Origin: CAZHYV01 sp964537055 | GTDB taxonomy: Bacteria > Myxococcota_A > Polyangia > Palsa-1104 > JAEUJZ01 | Reading direction: 5' to 3' | Assembly: GCA_964537055.1 (NCBI GenBank) | Contig: CAZHYV010000008.1 | Location: forward strand, 120,666-184,665 | DNA: 64,000 nt | In this document: positions 10,021-18,204 of the stretch, one piece after another | Layout: every line of letters starts with the position of its first letter | Position numbering within the stretch: position 1 is the stretch's first letter | Program-made: the position numbers and the translations under genes | The notes under the pieces: model-generated | Database searches by the model: none | What the model was told of the DNA's origin: nothing | The model's input: only the letters and a program-made list of their open reading frames with translations

Positions 10021-12515
10021 CCATGGGTACTCTCTTCAAGGGACACCCTTCGTAATCGCAGTGCATTCACAACGACAGAGACTGAGCTTAAGCTCATTGC
10101 GGCGCTGGCAATCATCGGGCTTAGAAGCCAACCAAAAAAAGGATACAAGACCCCTGCAGCAATCGGAACCGCAAGGATGTTGTAGAAAAACGCCAGAACC
10201 AAATTTTGTTTGATGTTTCTAAGGAGTATCTTGCTCAGGTAGTGGGCACGGACAATCCCACGAAGATCCCCTTTTAATAATGTGATAGGCGCACTCTCTA
10301 TGGCGACATCGGTCCCTGTGCCCATTGCAATGCCCACGTCGGCTTGGGCCAGCGCAGGTGCATCATTGACCCCATCTCCTGCCATGGCAACGTTTTTCCC
10401 CTCGGTTTGGAGGCGCTTTATGACCTCTTGCTTTTGGGTGGGCAACACCTGGGCTACCACTTCCTCTAGACCTAGCTTGTGGGCGACAGCCTGGGCAGTC
10501 CTTACGTTATCTCCCGTCAACATCATGACCCGAATTCCCGCTTGTTTAAGCTGTTTGATGGCTTCTAAGGTAGATGATTTTACGGGGTCAGCAACGCCCA
10601 AGAAACCTACGAGCCTGCCATCTCGGGCCACAAACAAAAGGGTTTGACCTTGCTGCTCAAGCTCCTCGGCCTGCGCTTGGAGAACATCTCGTCCTTCGAT
10701 GAGAAGTTTGTCGAGCAGGGCTCGGTTTCCGATACCGATGAAGGAACCCTCGACTTGACCAGTAATTCCCATTCCAGAAAGCGAGGCAAAATCTTTTGCC
10801 GGAAAGAGCTTGAGCCCCTGCTCGTGGGCCGCATCAAGGACGGCCTGCGCCAGAGGGTGTTCGCTCCCGCGCTCTAAGCTTGCTGCCCACCATAATAAGT
10901 CGGCAGGTTTGATGTCAGTAGTAACTTGTATCGAGAGGAGACGAGGTCTTCCCTCGGTGAGGGTTCCCGTTTTATCGACCACCAACGTATCGACCTTACT
11001 CAACCGCTCAAGCGCTTCGGCGTTTTTTACCAAAATCCCAAGCTGTGCCCCTCTTCCAATACCGACCATAATCGACATTGGAGTGGCAAGACCAAGCGCG
11101 CAAGGACAGGCAATGATAAGGACGGAAACGGCGTTTACCAAAGCGTAGGCCAATTTTGGCTGGGGGCCCCACAGGGCCCAGAGAGTGAACGTAAGAAGGG
11201 CTACTCCCAACACAATAGGAACAAAATAGGCAGACACACGATCTACCAGCCGCTGAACCCGGGCTCGGCTGCGCTGGGCTTCTCCCACCAGGCGTACGAT
11301 TTGGGCCAAAAGGGTTTGGTCACCGACTTTCGTGACCCTCATGACAAAGCTCCCTGCCCCATTTAGGGTGCCGCCTATCACACTGGCCCCAGCGCGCTTT
11401 TCAACGGGGATCGATTCTCCTGTTACCATCGACTCATCGATGGCGCTTCCCCCTTTTAGAATCACCCCATCCAAGGGGATTTTTTCTCCCGGTCGTACGC
11501 GCAGCTTTTCTCCAAGGAGGATCTGCTCTATACCGACCTCTTCTTCGTGGTCGTCCTCGCGGATCCGGCGGGCGGTTTTAGGTGCCAATCGCAGTAAGGC
11601 TTTGATGGCGCTTGAAGTAGAGCTCCGTGCCTTCAGTTCCATGAGCTGACCTAAAAGCACCAGCGTCGTAATCACAGCAGCTGCTTCAAAATAGACAGGA
11701 ACCCCGTGGCTGCCTGCGTGGAAGGCCTTCGGTAAAGACTGAGGAACCAAAGTTGCTGCTACACTGAATCCAAAAGCAACCCCAATCCCCAGCGCAATTA
11801 GGGTGAACATATTGAGGCTTCGATACTTTACGGAAGCGAAGGCTCGCTGAAAGAAAGGCCATCCTCCATAAAGCACGACGGGAACGGTTAGCACAAACTC
11901 GATCCATGAGAACCACCGGGGATTCAGGATATGCTTTAGAGGCTGTTTTGGCAAAAGATCAGACATGCCAAGCAGAAAGACGGGGAGGGTAAACGCTGCA
12001 CTCACCCAGAACCGTTTGCGCATGTCCCGTAGTTCCGAGGATTCTTCATCCGTAAGGCTTGCGGTTTTTGGCTCTAGGGCCATGCCACAGAGGGGGCAGG
12101 CGCCGGGCTGGCTTCGCACAATCTGAGGATGCATGGGGCAGGTATAGAGGGTGTCAGTAGAGGAGGGAGAAGCCTCTTGGGAGCGCAGGAAAGCACCTGA
12201 AGAATGCAGGGAAGCGTCCGGGGACATCGGTGAACTATTTGAGGAACGCAGGGTGCTATCCGAAGAACGTGGGGACCCCTCCGCGCAGCAGCTTTTATGG
12301 TTTCCACCCTCCTCGGATGGAACGACAGATACCAATGGGCCTGTAGATACAAGATAACGCTGAGGTTCTGCCTGAAATTTGGCAAGGCAACGAGTGCTAC
12401 AGAAGAAGTAAGTCTTTGCTTGGTATTCTGTCGTTCCCGCCGCTTTCTTGGGATCGACGTCCATGCCGCACACAGGGTCAATGTGGGGCAGATCACGGTT
12501 GTGGAGATTTGGCAT
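10017..12515 (-). CDS. copA: Copper-exporting P1B-type ATPase with YHS and heavy-metal domains
   Basis: An 832-residue P1B ATPase that pumps copper across the inner membrane. Order of parts: a YHS domain (about 12-55, DPVCGMDV, FFCSTRC), a Ser-rich linker of degenerate repeats (about 80-120), a heavy-metal-binding domain (YTCPMHP...CPLCGMALEP, about 124-152), transmembrane segments, the actuator motif VTGES, the ion-binding CPCALGLATP, the phosphorylation motif DKTGTLT, and GDGVNDAPAL. There is no N-terminal GMTCxxC HMA domain. It opens the operon that continues into the outer-membrane and oxidase genes. The sigma-factor gene lies 58 bases upstream on the same strand. Confidence 0.92.
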   Translation of the reverse strand: MPNLHNRDLPHIDPVCGMDVDPKKAAGTTEYQAKTYFFCSTRCLAKFQAEPQRYLVSTGPLVSVVPSEEGGNHKSCCAEGSPRSSDSTLRSSNSSPMSPDASLHSSGAFLRSQEASPSSTDTLYTCPMHPQIVRSQPGACPLCGMALEPKTASLTDEESSELRDMRKRFWVSAAFTLPVFLLGMSDLLPKQPLKHILNPRWFSWIEFVLTVPVVLYGGWPFFQRAFASVKYRSLNMFTLIALGIGVAFGFSVAATLVPQSLPKAFHAGSHGVPVYFEAAAVITTLVLLGQLMELKARSSTSSAIKALLRLAPKTARRIREDDHEEEVGIEQILLGEKLRVRPGEKIPLDGVILKGGSAIDESMVTGESIPVEKRAGASVIGGTLNGAGSFVMRVTKVGDQTLLAQIVRLVGEAQRSRARVQRLVDRVSAYFVPIVLGVALLTFTLWALWGPQPKLAYALVNAVSVLIIACPCALGLATPMSIMVGIGRGAQLGILVKNAEALERLSKVDTLVVDKTGTLTEGRPRLLSIQVTTDIKPADLLWWAASLERGSEHPLAQAVLDAAHEQGLKLFPAKDFASLSGMGITGQVEGSFIGIGNRALLDKLLIEGRDVLQAQAEELEQQGQTLLFVARDGRLVGFLGVADPVKSSTLEAIKQLKQAGIRVMMLTGDNVRTAQAVAHKLGLEEVVAQVLPTQKQEVIKRLQTEGKNVAMAGDGVNDAPALAQADVGIAMGTGTDVAIESAPITLLKGDLRGIVRAHYLSKILLRNIKQNLVLAFFYNILAVPIAAGVLYPFFGWLLSPMIASAAMSLSSVSVVVNALRLRRVSLEESTHG

Positions 12516-12573
12516 GTTCGTGTTTTCCTTTTTTAATGAAGACGAACGAATCCTAAAATCCTTACACTAGAAT

Positions 12574-13146
12574 CTAATTTTTTGCTCGACCCACTTTATC
12601 CTGAGACGAAATTGGGGGTGGCCGGCAGGAACAGTCCTGACACCGTTCTTCTGCGCAAGTTCCACAGAACTGCCTCAAGCGTTTGCCCAGTGTCTTTCGG
12701 GCGCGGTGAAGCCGGACCAGAGCACCATTTGAGGTGATTCCTTGGACGTTTGCATATTGCTTCAGGGGTTGTTCTTCCAAATCTACGGTTTTTAAAATCG
12801 CAGCATATTGGCTGGGTAGCGCAGAGAGGAGTCCGTCCATGCAGGGACAGAGGTTCGATGGAAGCGATGGATCCTTGTAGGGTGGAGGCTCTTCTTTGGA
12901 GCACTCTTTGGAGGCACGCTCCTCCGCCTGTTTTTTTCGGTAAAAGTCGATGACGGCATTTCGTAAAACCTGATAAAACCAGGGGACAAGACGGTCCTCC
13001 TGGGGAAGATGCTCGGGATGCTCTACAATCTTAAGCAGGGCCGTATGCAGCAGATCTTGCGCCGCCTCCTTTTGAGACAGCCGAGACTGGAGGAAAGCCA
13101 AAAACTTCTCTTTTTGTCTCCATAGAGTTTCAACGGGGTTTGTCAT
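12574..13146 (-). CDS. CorE-like copper-responsive ECF sigma factor
   Basis: A 190-residue ECF sigma factor: sigma-2 region with LVPWFYQVLRNAVIDFYRK (about 53-71) and a sigma-4 helix-turn-helix around LKQYANVQGITSNGALVRL (about 118-136). Two cysteine features stand out: CPC in the linker (100-102) and a Cys-rich tail with C161, C164, C169, C172 and C174. This matches the Myxococcus CorE group, in which the tail binds copper directly and replaces an anti-sigma factor. No anti-sigma gene is adjacent, and the genes downstream are a copper ATPase and a multicopper oxidase, as for CorE targets. Metal identity is inferred from context. Confidence 0.8.
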   Translation of the reverse strand: MTNPVETLWRQKEKFLAFLQSRLSQKEAAQDLLHTALLKIVEHPEHLPQEDRLVPWFYQVLRNAVIDFYRKKQAEERASKECSKEEPPPYKDPSLPSNLCPCMDGLLSALPSQYAAILKTVDLEEQPLKQYANVQGITSNGALVRLHRARKTLGKRLRQFCGTCAEERCQDCSCRPPPISSQDKVGRAKN

Positions 13147-13226
13147 GCCTTCTCCTGTTCATAAGCGGTACCGCCGAGAGTCACGATCTAGGCGACTCTT
13201 TCCTCTCAACTAGACGAGATCCTATG

Positions 13227-13439
13227 CTATTGTTGCTTCCCAAGCAGACGGGTTGCCTCTTCGGCTTGGTTCTCTGGAACCAGAAGCCGGACCCCGGCCA
13301 CCAAAGATAAGGAGGGATAAACACCTCCAGCATCGTCTGGTTGGGTCATTGCTTGGATGCCAAAACTTGTTAATAGCGACTTTGCAAGTTCTGCATCAAT
13401 TCGATTGGGAAAAGATTGAATCGAAATCCATTTCGACAT
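13227..13439 (-). CDS. DUF2007 small putative signal-transducing protein
   Basis: A 70-residue protein with the DUF2007 pattern: start WISIQSFPNRIDAELAKSLL (residues 4-23), then FGIQAM and a terminal VRLLVPENQAEEATRLL. Members resemble the small ferredoxin-like domain with an N-terminal strand and an AELAKSLL helix; their role is unknown. AGAGAGGTG precedes the ATG. It is the gene next to the Y RNA locus and upstream of the sigma factor by about 80 bases, possibly co-transcribed with it. Confidence 0.7.
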   Translation of the reverse strand: MSKWISIQSFPNRIDAELAKSLLTSFGIQAMTQPDDAGGVYPSLSLVAGVRLLVPENQAEEATRLLGKQQ

Positions 13440-13570
13440 AGAAACACCTCTCTTTGGGTGAACCTAGCGAAAAACGGCGACCTCATCAAGCCTTTTAAGA
13501 AAAGCCTTAGAAAGCTAGAACAATACGAATAAGCGATTTAGGTTCTCATCGGAGAAGTTGTAAGTCGTAC

Positions 13571-13598
13571 TTGATCTTTTCCGTGAAATCGCTAGGAT
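13571..13598 (+). promoter_or_regulatory. Putative sigma70 promoter for the first Y RNA
   Basis: TTGATC (13571-13576) and TAGGAT (13593-13598) are separated by 16 bases. The -10-like box ends 7 bases before G13606, where the Y RNA closing stem begins. The spacing predicts initiation exactly at the base of the folded RNA. Seen by eye; no mapping data. Confidence 0.5.
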
Positions 13599-13605
13599 GA
13601 GTTTT

Positions 13606-13687
13606 GCAGCGGTCGGAGGACCTGGGTTATCTTATCCTATCACGATAAATCATAACCCCCCAGGTCCATCTACTTATCGCTGCTTTT
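13606..13687 (+). ncRNA. Y RNA 1 (Ro60-binding small RNA)
   Basis: About 82 nt. The ends pair as GCAGCG (13606-13611) with CGCTGC (13678-13683). Just inside are GGTCGGA on the 5' side and CTACTTATC on the 3' side, resembling the unpaired conserved strands of the Ro-binding site in animal Y RNAs (GGUCCGA and ACUUGACU). A helix GGACCTGGG/CCCAGGTCC (13617-13625 with 13659-13667) follows, then GTTAT, and an inner hairpin TTATC/GATAA (13632-13636 with 13644-13648). A T-run follows the stem. It lies directly upstream of the Ro60 gene, as rsr-linked Y RNAs do. It has no tRNA-like module, unlike RNA 2. Structure drawn by hand. Confidence 0.75.
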
Positions 13688-13695
13688 GATTTTTT
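13684..13695 (+). terminator. T-run after Y RNA 1
   Basis: TTTTGATTTTT follows the GC-rich closing stem CGCTGC at once, giving an intrinsic-terminator-like end for Y RNA 1. Partial read-through would be needed if RNA 2 and the Ro60 mRNA share this promoter. Confidence 0.45.
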
Positions 13696-13830
13696 CAGGG
13701 GTCGGCATTTTTGGGTTATCACATGTAGAGGTCGCGGGTTCGAACCCCGCCTCTTCTGTGGAAGAGTGGCTCAGGGGATAGAGCACTAAATAATTTTTCC
13801 AAAGATACTTTCTTATCCTCCCTTTCTTTT
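13696..13830 (+). ncRNA. yrlA: Y RNA 2, YrlA-type with permuted tRNA-like module
   Basis: About 135 nt. The ends pair AGGGG (13697-13701) with TCCCT (13819-13823). GGTCGGC and CTTATC repeat the conserved inner strands of Y RNA 1, and both RNAs share GGGTTATC after the first helix. The upper helix is ATTTTTGG (13707-13714) with CCAAAGAT (13799-13806), all 8 positions paired with one G-U. Inside is a tRNA mimic in permuted order: T arm GCGGG-TTCGAAC-CCCGC (13734-13750), acceptor-like hairpin CTCTTC-TGTG-GAAGAG (13751-13766), D arm GCTC-AGGGGATA-GAGC (13769-13784), and TAG/CTA closing the anticodon side. This is the arrangement known from bacterial YrlA RNAs. It ends 10 bases before the Ro60 start codon. 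Confidence 0.82.
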
Positions 13831-13839
13831 GGTGTTCTT

Positions 13840-15267
13840 ATGCTTCGATATCTTCGCCATCTCTTCGCTACCCAACAAGAACCAGCTAATCCAACCCAGG
13901 TTCAAAATAACGCAGGTGGATATAGCTTCTCGCTCGATTGCTGGTCGAGGCTAGAGCGGTGGCTGATTCTTGGAGCTGAAGGGGGAACATACTATGTTTC
14001 AGAGCGGCGGCTTACCAAGGAGAACGCAAGAACAGTCGAGGAATGTCTCCGCCTCGATGGGCCAAGAACCATAAAAACCATTGTTGAGATTTCTCAGGCA
14101 GGACGTGCCCCGAAAAATGAGCCGGCCATCTTCGCATTGGCACTGGCTGCCGCAGACTCAAATGAGCTCACCCGTAAAGAAGCCTTTCTTGCGCTGCCCA
14201 AGGTGTGCCGCATAGGAACGCATCTGTTTCATTTTGCCGAGTACGTCGAACACTTGCGAAGGTGGGGCAAGGGTCTAAGGAAGGCCATTGCCCGCTGGTA
14301 TACCGAGCCTTCGGTCGATCGTATCGCGATTCAGGCGGTGAAATACCAGCAGCGCGATGGATGGTCGCATCGAGATCTTTTAAGGCTCAGCCACCCGCAG
14401 ACCCAAAGCCCAGAGCGGAATGCGCTATTTCGCTGGATGGTTGCAGGGATTAAGGGTCTTTCGGCGCGGGAACTCGTCGATACGAAACAAAATCATAGAC
14501 GCTCCTATGCGGAGATTGAGCAAGGGCAGCTCCCAAAGCTTGTGCAGGGGTTTGAGCGGTGCAGACAGGCGACGTCCGCCAAAGAGGTGGCAAAGCTCGT
14601 TTCGGACTACCAGCTTCCCCAAGAGGGTGTCTCCAACGAATGGAAACAGGATCCTCAGGTCTGGGAAGCGCTTCTTCCTCACATGGGCCTTCAGGCCTTA
14701 CTTCGAAACTTGGGGAAAATGTCCTCGATTGGTCTTTTGGCTCCGCTGTCTGATGCGCTTGGACAAGCGCAAACCGCGCTTTTAGATCTTAAGCGGATTC
14801 AAAAAGAGCGTATTCATCCTCTTTCTGTATTAACAGCGATTAAGGTCTACGGCCAAGGACACGGAGACAAGGGAAGTCTTACGTGGGAAGTCGCCCCTGC
14901 TTTGATGGAAACCCTCAATCAAGCATTTTATCAGGCGTTTCAAACGATTGAGCCCACTGGAAGAAAGTACCTGCTGGGGATCGACTGTTCCGCCTCCATG
15001 GATTCGGGGAGTATTGCAGGCATGAGCATGACTCCCCGGGAAGGATCCGCAGCAATGGCCTTAGTGACGGCACGCACAGAATCCAAGTGGCATTTGTGTG
15101 GCTTTCATACGGAAATGGTACCGATTTCAATTTCGCCCTCGATGCCCTTGGATAAGGTGGTTGATATTCTGAGGCAGACTCCTTGGAGCGGAACCGATTG
15201 TGCGCAGCCCATGCTTTGGGCCGCCAAGAACAGTACCGTCAACGCATGGGAGCAAATGCGAAGCTGA
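13840..15267 (+). CDS. rsr: Ro60/Rsr TROVE-domain protein with damaged vWA domain
   Basis: A 475-residue orthologue of the Ro60 autoantigen, a ring-shaped HEAT-repeat protein that binds misfolded RNA and Y RNAs. The TROVE region is highly recognisable: LILGAEGGTYYVSE (about 42-55), CRIGTHLFHFAEYV, RALRKAI-type helix and QRDGWSHRDLLRLSHP. The C-terminal vWA domain begins KYLLGIDCSASM (MIDAS DxSxS) and reaches SGTDCAQPMLWAAKN. It then loses frame, ending in 13 unrelated residues, while the true C-terminus continues in another frame to 15404. About 28 residues including the MIDAS acidic loop are missing. The start has no clear Shine-Dalgarno and lies 10 bases after Y RNA 2. The RNA-binding ring could still fold. 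Confidence 0.9.
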   Translation: MLRYLRHLFATQQEPANPTQVQNNAGGYSFSLDCWSRLERWLILGAEGGTYYVSERRLTKENARTVEECLRLDGPRTIKTIVEISQAGRAPKNEPAIFALALAAADSNELTRKEAFLALPKVCRIGTHLFHFAEYVEHLRRWGKGLRKAIARWYTEPSVDRIAIQAVKYQQRDGWSHRDLLRLSHPQTQSPERNALFRWMVAGIKGLSARELVDTKQNHRRSYAEIEQGQLPKLVQGFERCRQATSAKEVAKLVSDYQLPQEGVSNEWKQDPQVWEALLPHMGLQALLRNLGKMSSIGLLAPLSDALGQAQTALLDLKRIQKERIHPLSVLTAIKVYGQGHGDKGSLTWEVAPALMETLNQAFYQAFQTIEPTGRKYLLGIDCSASMDSGSIAGMSMTPREGSAAMALVTARTESKWHLCGFHTEMVPISISPSMPLDKVVDILRQTPWSGTDCAQPMLWAAKNSTVNAWEQMRS

Positions 15268-15404
15268 TCGTGGTGGGCATGACCTCGAATCGTTTTAGCA
15301 TTGCCAACCCAGAGGATGCGGGGATGCTGGATATTGTCGGATTTGATACGGCAGCACCTGCCCTGATGGCCGACTTCTCGCGTTCGGACATGGCAGTACA
15401 TTAA
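15225..15404 (+). pseudogene. Out-of-frame C-terminus of the Ro60 vWA domain
   Basis: Read from 15225 in the frame one base off the Ro60 gene, the sequence gives QEQYRQRMGANAKLIVVGMT and later IANPEDAGMLDIVGFDT, which align with the end of human and bacterial Ro60 (AKLIVCGMTSNGFTIAD, RGMLDMCGFDT). The junction with the upstream frame is near 15228. A deletion of roughly 80-90 bases that is not a multiple of three explains both the missing residues and the frame change. Sequencing error could explain a shift but not the missing segment. Confidence 0.8.
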
Positions 15405-15419
15405 CCACTTGAAGTTGGA

Positions 15420-16733
15420 TCATTTTCTCTTTGTAGCGCGTGGCCTCAGGTTCAGTTCCCTTACAAGCCGCTCCGCTTCTTTTTGCCCAGCCTCCAAAAT
15501 AGGATCAAGGCTTGAAGAGGAAAGAACCTCAACCGGGATATCTGGGACAATACGCCAGCGCGGGGTTCCATCTACATGATACACAGGTTCTGCTGAAATC
15601 TGCGCCGAAATCTGCGAGTGAGGAAGCGTAATCCTCTGAATGGCAGCCCCAAGCCCCGCCATCTTGGTTCCCACAATCTGTGCCCGTTTCATTCCTTTCA
15701 TTCCCATCGCAAACCCCTCTGCCATGCTGACTGAAAAACGATCAACAAGAATAACAATGGGAGCACGGTAGGTAAAGGGTCCGCGCGGATCTACATATTC
15801 AGGCCATGTTTGTCCAAGGCTCTGTCCTTGTCGACGCGACATCCAGGCGTATTGTAAGCGTTTAGAGACGAAACGGCCCATGATGGGTCTGGCTACGAGG
15901 GTGTCGCCGCCCATGTTGCTTCGTACATCGATGATCAGGGCCCGTGTCGTCCGAAGCTTCTCTAGCGCCTGATCGACCTGGGAAACAATGCTATCACTGC
16001 CAAAACTTCTGATCCGGAGGTAGCCAATCCCATGTTTGAAACGTTTCGTGGATACCATGGCTGGCTCCTCCATGGTTCCTGTCTGTTTGGGTATGGTAAT
16101 CTTACGAAGTTCTCCATGATCAATCACTTGGAACTGACGAGGATCTGCATGGCGTCCAGCGACAACCGAGAGCAACGCCCATGCATAAGCTGCTTTGTCT
16201 TCTTTCGATAACGATTCTGGCATCCGTGATTGAGCCGCTTCGGAAATCGGAACTCCGTCCACCTTCAAAATTTCCTGACCCACTCGCATACCCGCCTGTT
16301 CAGCGGCAAAGCCCTGCCGAACCGCAGTCACAAAAACGCGGCCCTCTCTTTCTTCGACAAAGAGATCATACGGAACAGGACGAAAGGAATCATCGGCATT
16401 CGTGTTTAACATGCAGTGAGGGTCGTAAAGCTCATCAAGCATTCTTTCGAGCACATGCAAGAAGGCTTTTTTCTCTTGTGCAGTTACTGCAAGAGGGCGA
16501 TAGATTTGGCGAACTCGCTCCCAATCGGTAGCCTTTTCATCAAAGAAGGCATAATTGAGCCTAACAAATTCCCATAGGGCGTCGAAGTCGCGCAAACGCT
16601 CAGCTTGCCAGGCTAAGGGAACTTCAGGGACAGGCAGAGAGCTTGCGTGGGCTTGTTGCGGTTTGCAACAAATAGATAGCGCAAAAAAACCTGCGACGAA
16701 AAAATAGGCCTTGTAGCGCTTTATGCAATTCAT
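15420..16733 (-). CDS. S41 (C-terminal processing-type) serine protease
   Basis: I start at ATG 16733, giving a 437-residue exported protein with the signal MNCIKRYKAYFFVAGFFALS and a lipobox-like ICC. A start at 16865 would put 44 basic residues before the signal. An N-terminal cap is followed by a PDZ domain (EGRVFVTAVRQGFAAEQAGM and GQEILKVDGVPISEA) and the S41 catalytic core, with IGYLRIRSFGSDS, ALIIDVRSNMGGDT and the nucleophile region DRFSVSMAEGFAMGMK. A periplasmic protease is expected. It is convergent with the Ro60 gene. Confidence 0.82.
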   Translation of the reverse strand: MNCIKRYKAYFFVAGFFALSICCKPQQAHASSLPVPEVPLAWQAERLRDFDALWEFVRLNYAFFDEKATDWERVRQIYRPLAVTAQEKKAFLHVLERMLDELYDPHCMLNTNADDSFRPVPYDLFVEEREGRVFVTAVRQGFAAEQAGMRVGQEILKVDGVPISEAAQSRMPESLSKEDKAAYAWALLSVVAGRHADPRQFQVIDHGELRKITIPKQTGTMEEPAMVSTKRFKHGIGYLRIRSFGSDSIVSQVDQALEKLRTTRALIIDVRSNMGGDTLVARPIMGRFVSKRLQYAWMSRRQGQSLGQTWPEYVDPRGPFTYRAPIVILVDRFSVSMAEGFAMGMKGMKRAQIVGTKMAGLGAAIQRITLPHSQISAQISAEPVYHVDGTPRWRIVPDIPVEVLSSSSLDPILEAGQKEAERLVRELNLRPRATKRK

Positions 16734-17002
16734 AATTTTTCCCCTATCACGACGGAATTTTCGTGAACTTTTCGTAAGGTTAGCCCTGATCCTAAGAAAA
16801 ATAAAATAGAAAAACGATTCTTGGCTTCGCCCTGAGTACGGGTGGGGTTTACGTACGCTGCTCAATCACCCTTTTTATCGCAGGCGTCGATGTACTTGGT
16901 TTTGTGGTAGACAATCCTAAAGTAGCAGGCAGATCAAAGAGGAGGTTTTTAGATGTTGTTTTTATCCTTCCTTGGATGGAAAAGATTGATTGATGGAAGA
17001 GA

Positions 17003-17695
17003 TTAATACTTTGAACTGAGCGCTTCTAAAATTCCTGCAATCGATGCAGTAAATCCAACGGTAGATAACGTTTTGATCTCAAAAACGGACTGTACTTTTC
17101 CAGATCCTAAGGTTTCTTGATGCACACGAGACTCAAGTGGACCACTGTTTGGATCTCCTTTGACTTGGAGGCGATCAATGTCTGTTAATACGATTCGAAT
17201 CACTTGGACTCTCGGGCTTGGGAGAACTTCTTCCTCAAACAGACCTTCATGGTCAACGAATGCGGTGAGCTGAGATAATGCCACAATAGCACCGAGATGA
17301 TATTTTAGCGTTTCTTCGCTTAGCGTACATGTTTTCTCAAGCTCTTTAGATAAGGCAAACTCTATTTTTATTCCGGCTTTTGCATAGGTTTGAACCAAAC
17401 CATTCCAATTCTGTCTAACGTTCGCAATGTAACGAAGGATGGACGTATCCCCCAAAAAACGATAGCCGAAATCATTAAATTGTAGATCCTCTAGATTGAC
17501 TGCGCATGAGTTAGCGTTGTTTTTTAATTCCTGTAACACGCGCTCGTAAATTTCTTTATCGAGATCCGTCACCTCTAAAGACTCCCACTGGGTGATGAGA
17601 GGATTTTTTGCAGGTGTACCTTTCTTTTCCTCTGCACAGGCAGTGACAAGAACAATTGCTGAAGCAAGCATGAATGAAAAGATTCGTTTCATCAA
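17003..17695 (-). CDS. Lipoprotein of unknown function
   Basis: A 230-residue protein with signal MMKRIFSFMLASAIVLVTAC; lipobox VTAC gives Cys20. The mature part is mostly helical in the first two thirds (DLDKEIYERVLQELKNNA) and contains two further cysteines (NSCAVN, KTCTLS). No family recognised. It is followed upstream by decaying minus-strand sequence and may once have formed a unit with it. Confidence 0.65.
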   Translation of the reverse strand: MMKRIFSFMLASAIVLVTACAEEKKGTPAKNPLITQWESLEVTDLDKEIYERVLQELKNNANSCAVNLEDLQFNDFGYRFLGDTSILRYIANVRQNWNGLVQTYAKAGIKIEFALSKELEKTCTLSEETLKYHLGAIVALSQLTAFVDHEGLFEEEVLPSPRVQVIRIVLTDIDRLQVKGDPNSGPLESRVHQETLGSGKVQSVFEIKTLSTVGFTASIAGILEALSSKY

Positions 17696-17713
17696 ATATC
17701 TCCTTAGTGTAAG

Positions 17714-18204
17714 TTAATGTGCTCCAAGACTTTGAATCGGGTTGATAGATTTTGCAAGCTCTTTTATGAGGGTGAGGTAATCTAGGGCTGATGTAAAACT
17801 AGAAATTGTCAACACAATCGCAGCGCTTATATTCTTCACTCCGAACGATGCTTCCGCCATCAAAGAAGAGGAGGTCTGAGGGTACTTTACTGCTGCGGGA
17901 GACCAAGAAAGAGCCACGTTTTATTGGTATGCAAGGAGCACATCGCTCGTAAACGATGGAACGATTATTACCTCCTCGGTGACGCCAAGCGGAAGGTGGA
18001 TATGCATTTCGACATCCCCTTACTATGATGTACGCTGGTTTGGGGATCGTTATTAACGGGATCAACTTTGATGTCTGTAAACAGGTCAACTGCTTGATTG
18101 TCGTACCCGATGCTGACTATGAAAGGCAATACAAAAGCTTTTCCATAGTCATATAATCTATTTGTTGATTGATTTTGCTCGCTGGTCTTAGAATGTTGGT
18201 TCAT
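17714..18204 (-). pseudogene. Probable decayed minus-strand gene
   Basis: Three overlapping minus-strand frames between 17714 and 18204 each contain protein-like stretches, for example KAFVLPFIVSIGYDNQAVDL near the 18204 start and KNISAAIVLTISSFTSALDY near the 3' end. They are interrupted so that no frame runs through. This pattern fits a single gene broken by frameshifts. The family is not recognised. It could instead be chance open frames in a non-coding gap. Confidence 0.3.

Noticed and set aside
13724..13790. Circularly permuted functional tRNA gene
   Set aside because: The T and D arms are in permuted order, but no anticodon arm forms, and the module lies inside a Y RNA fold beside Ro60; a YrlA-type tRNA mimic explains it better.
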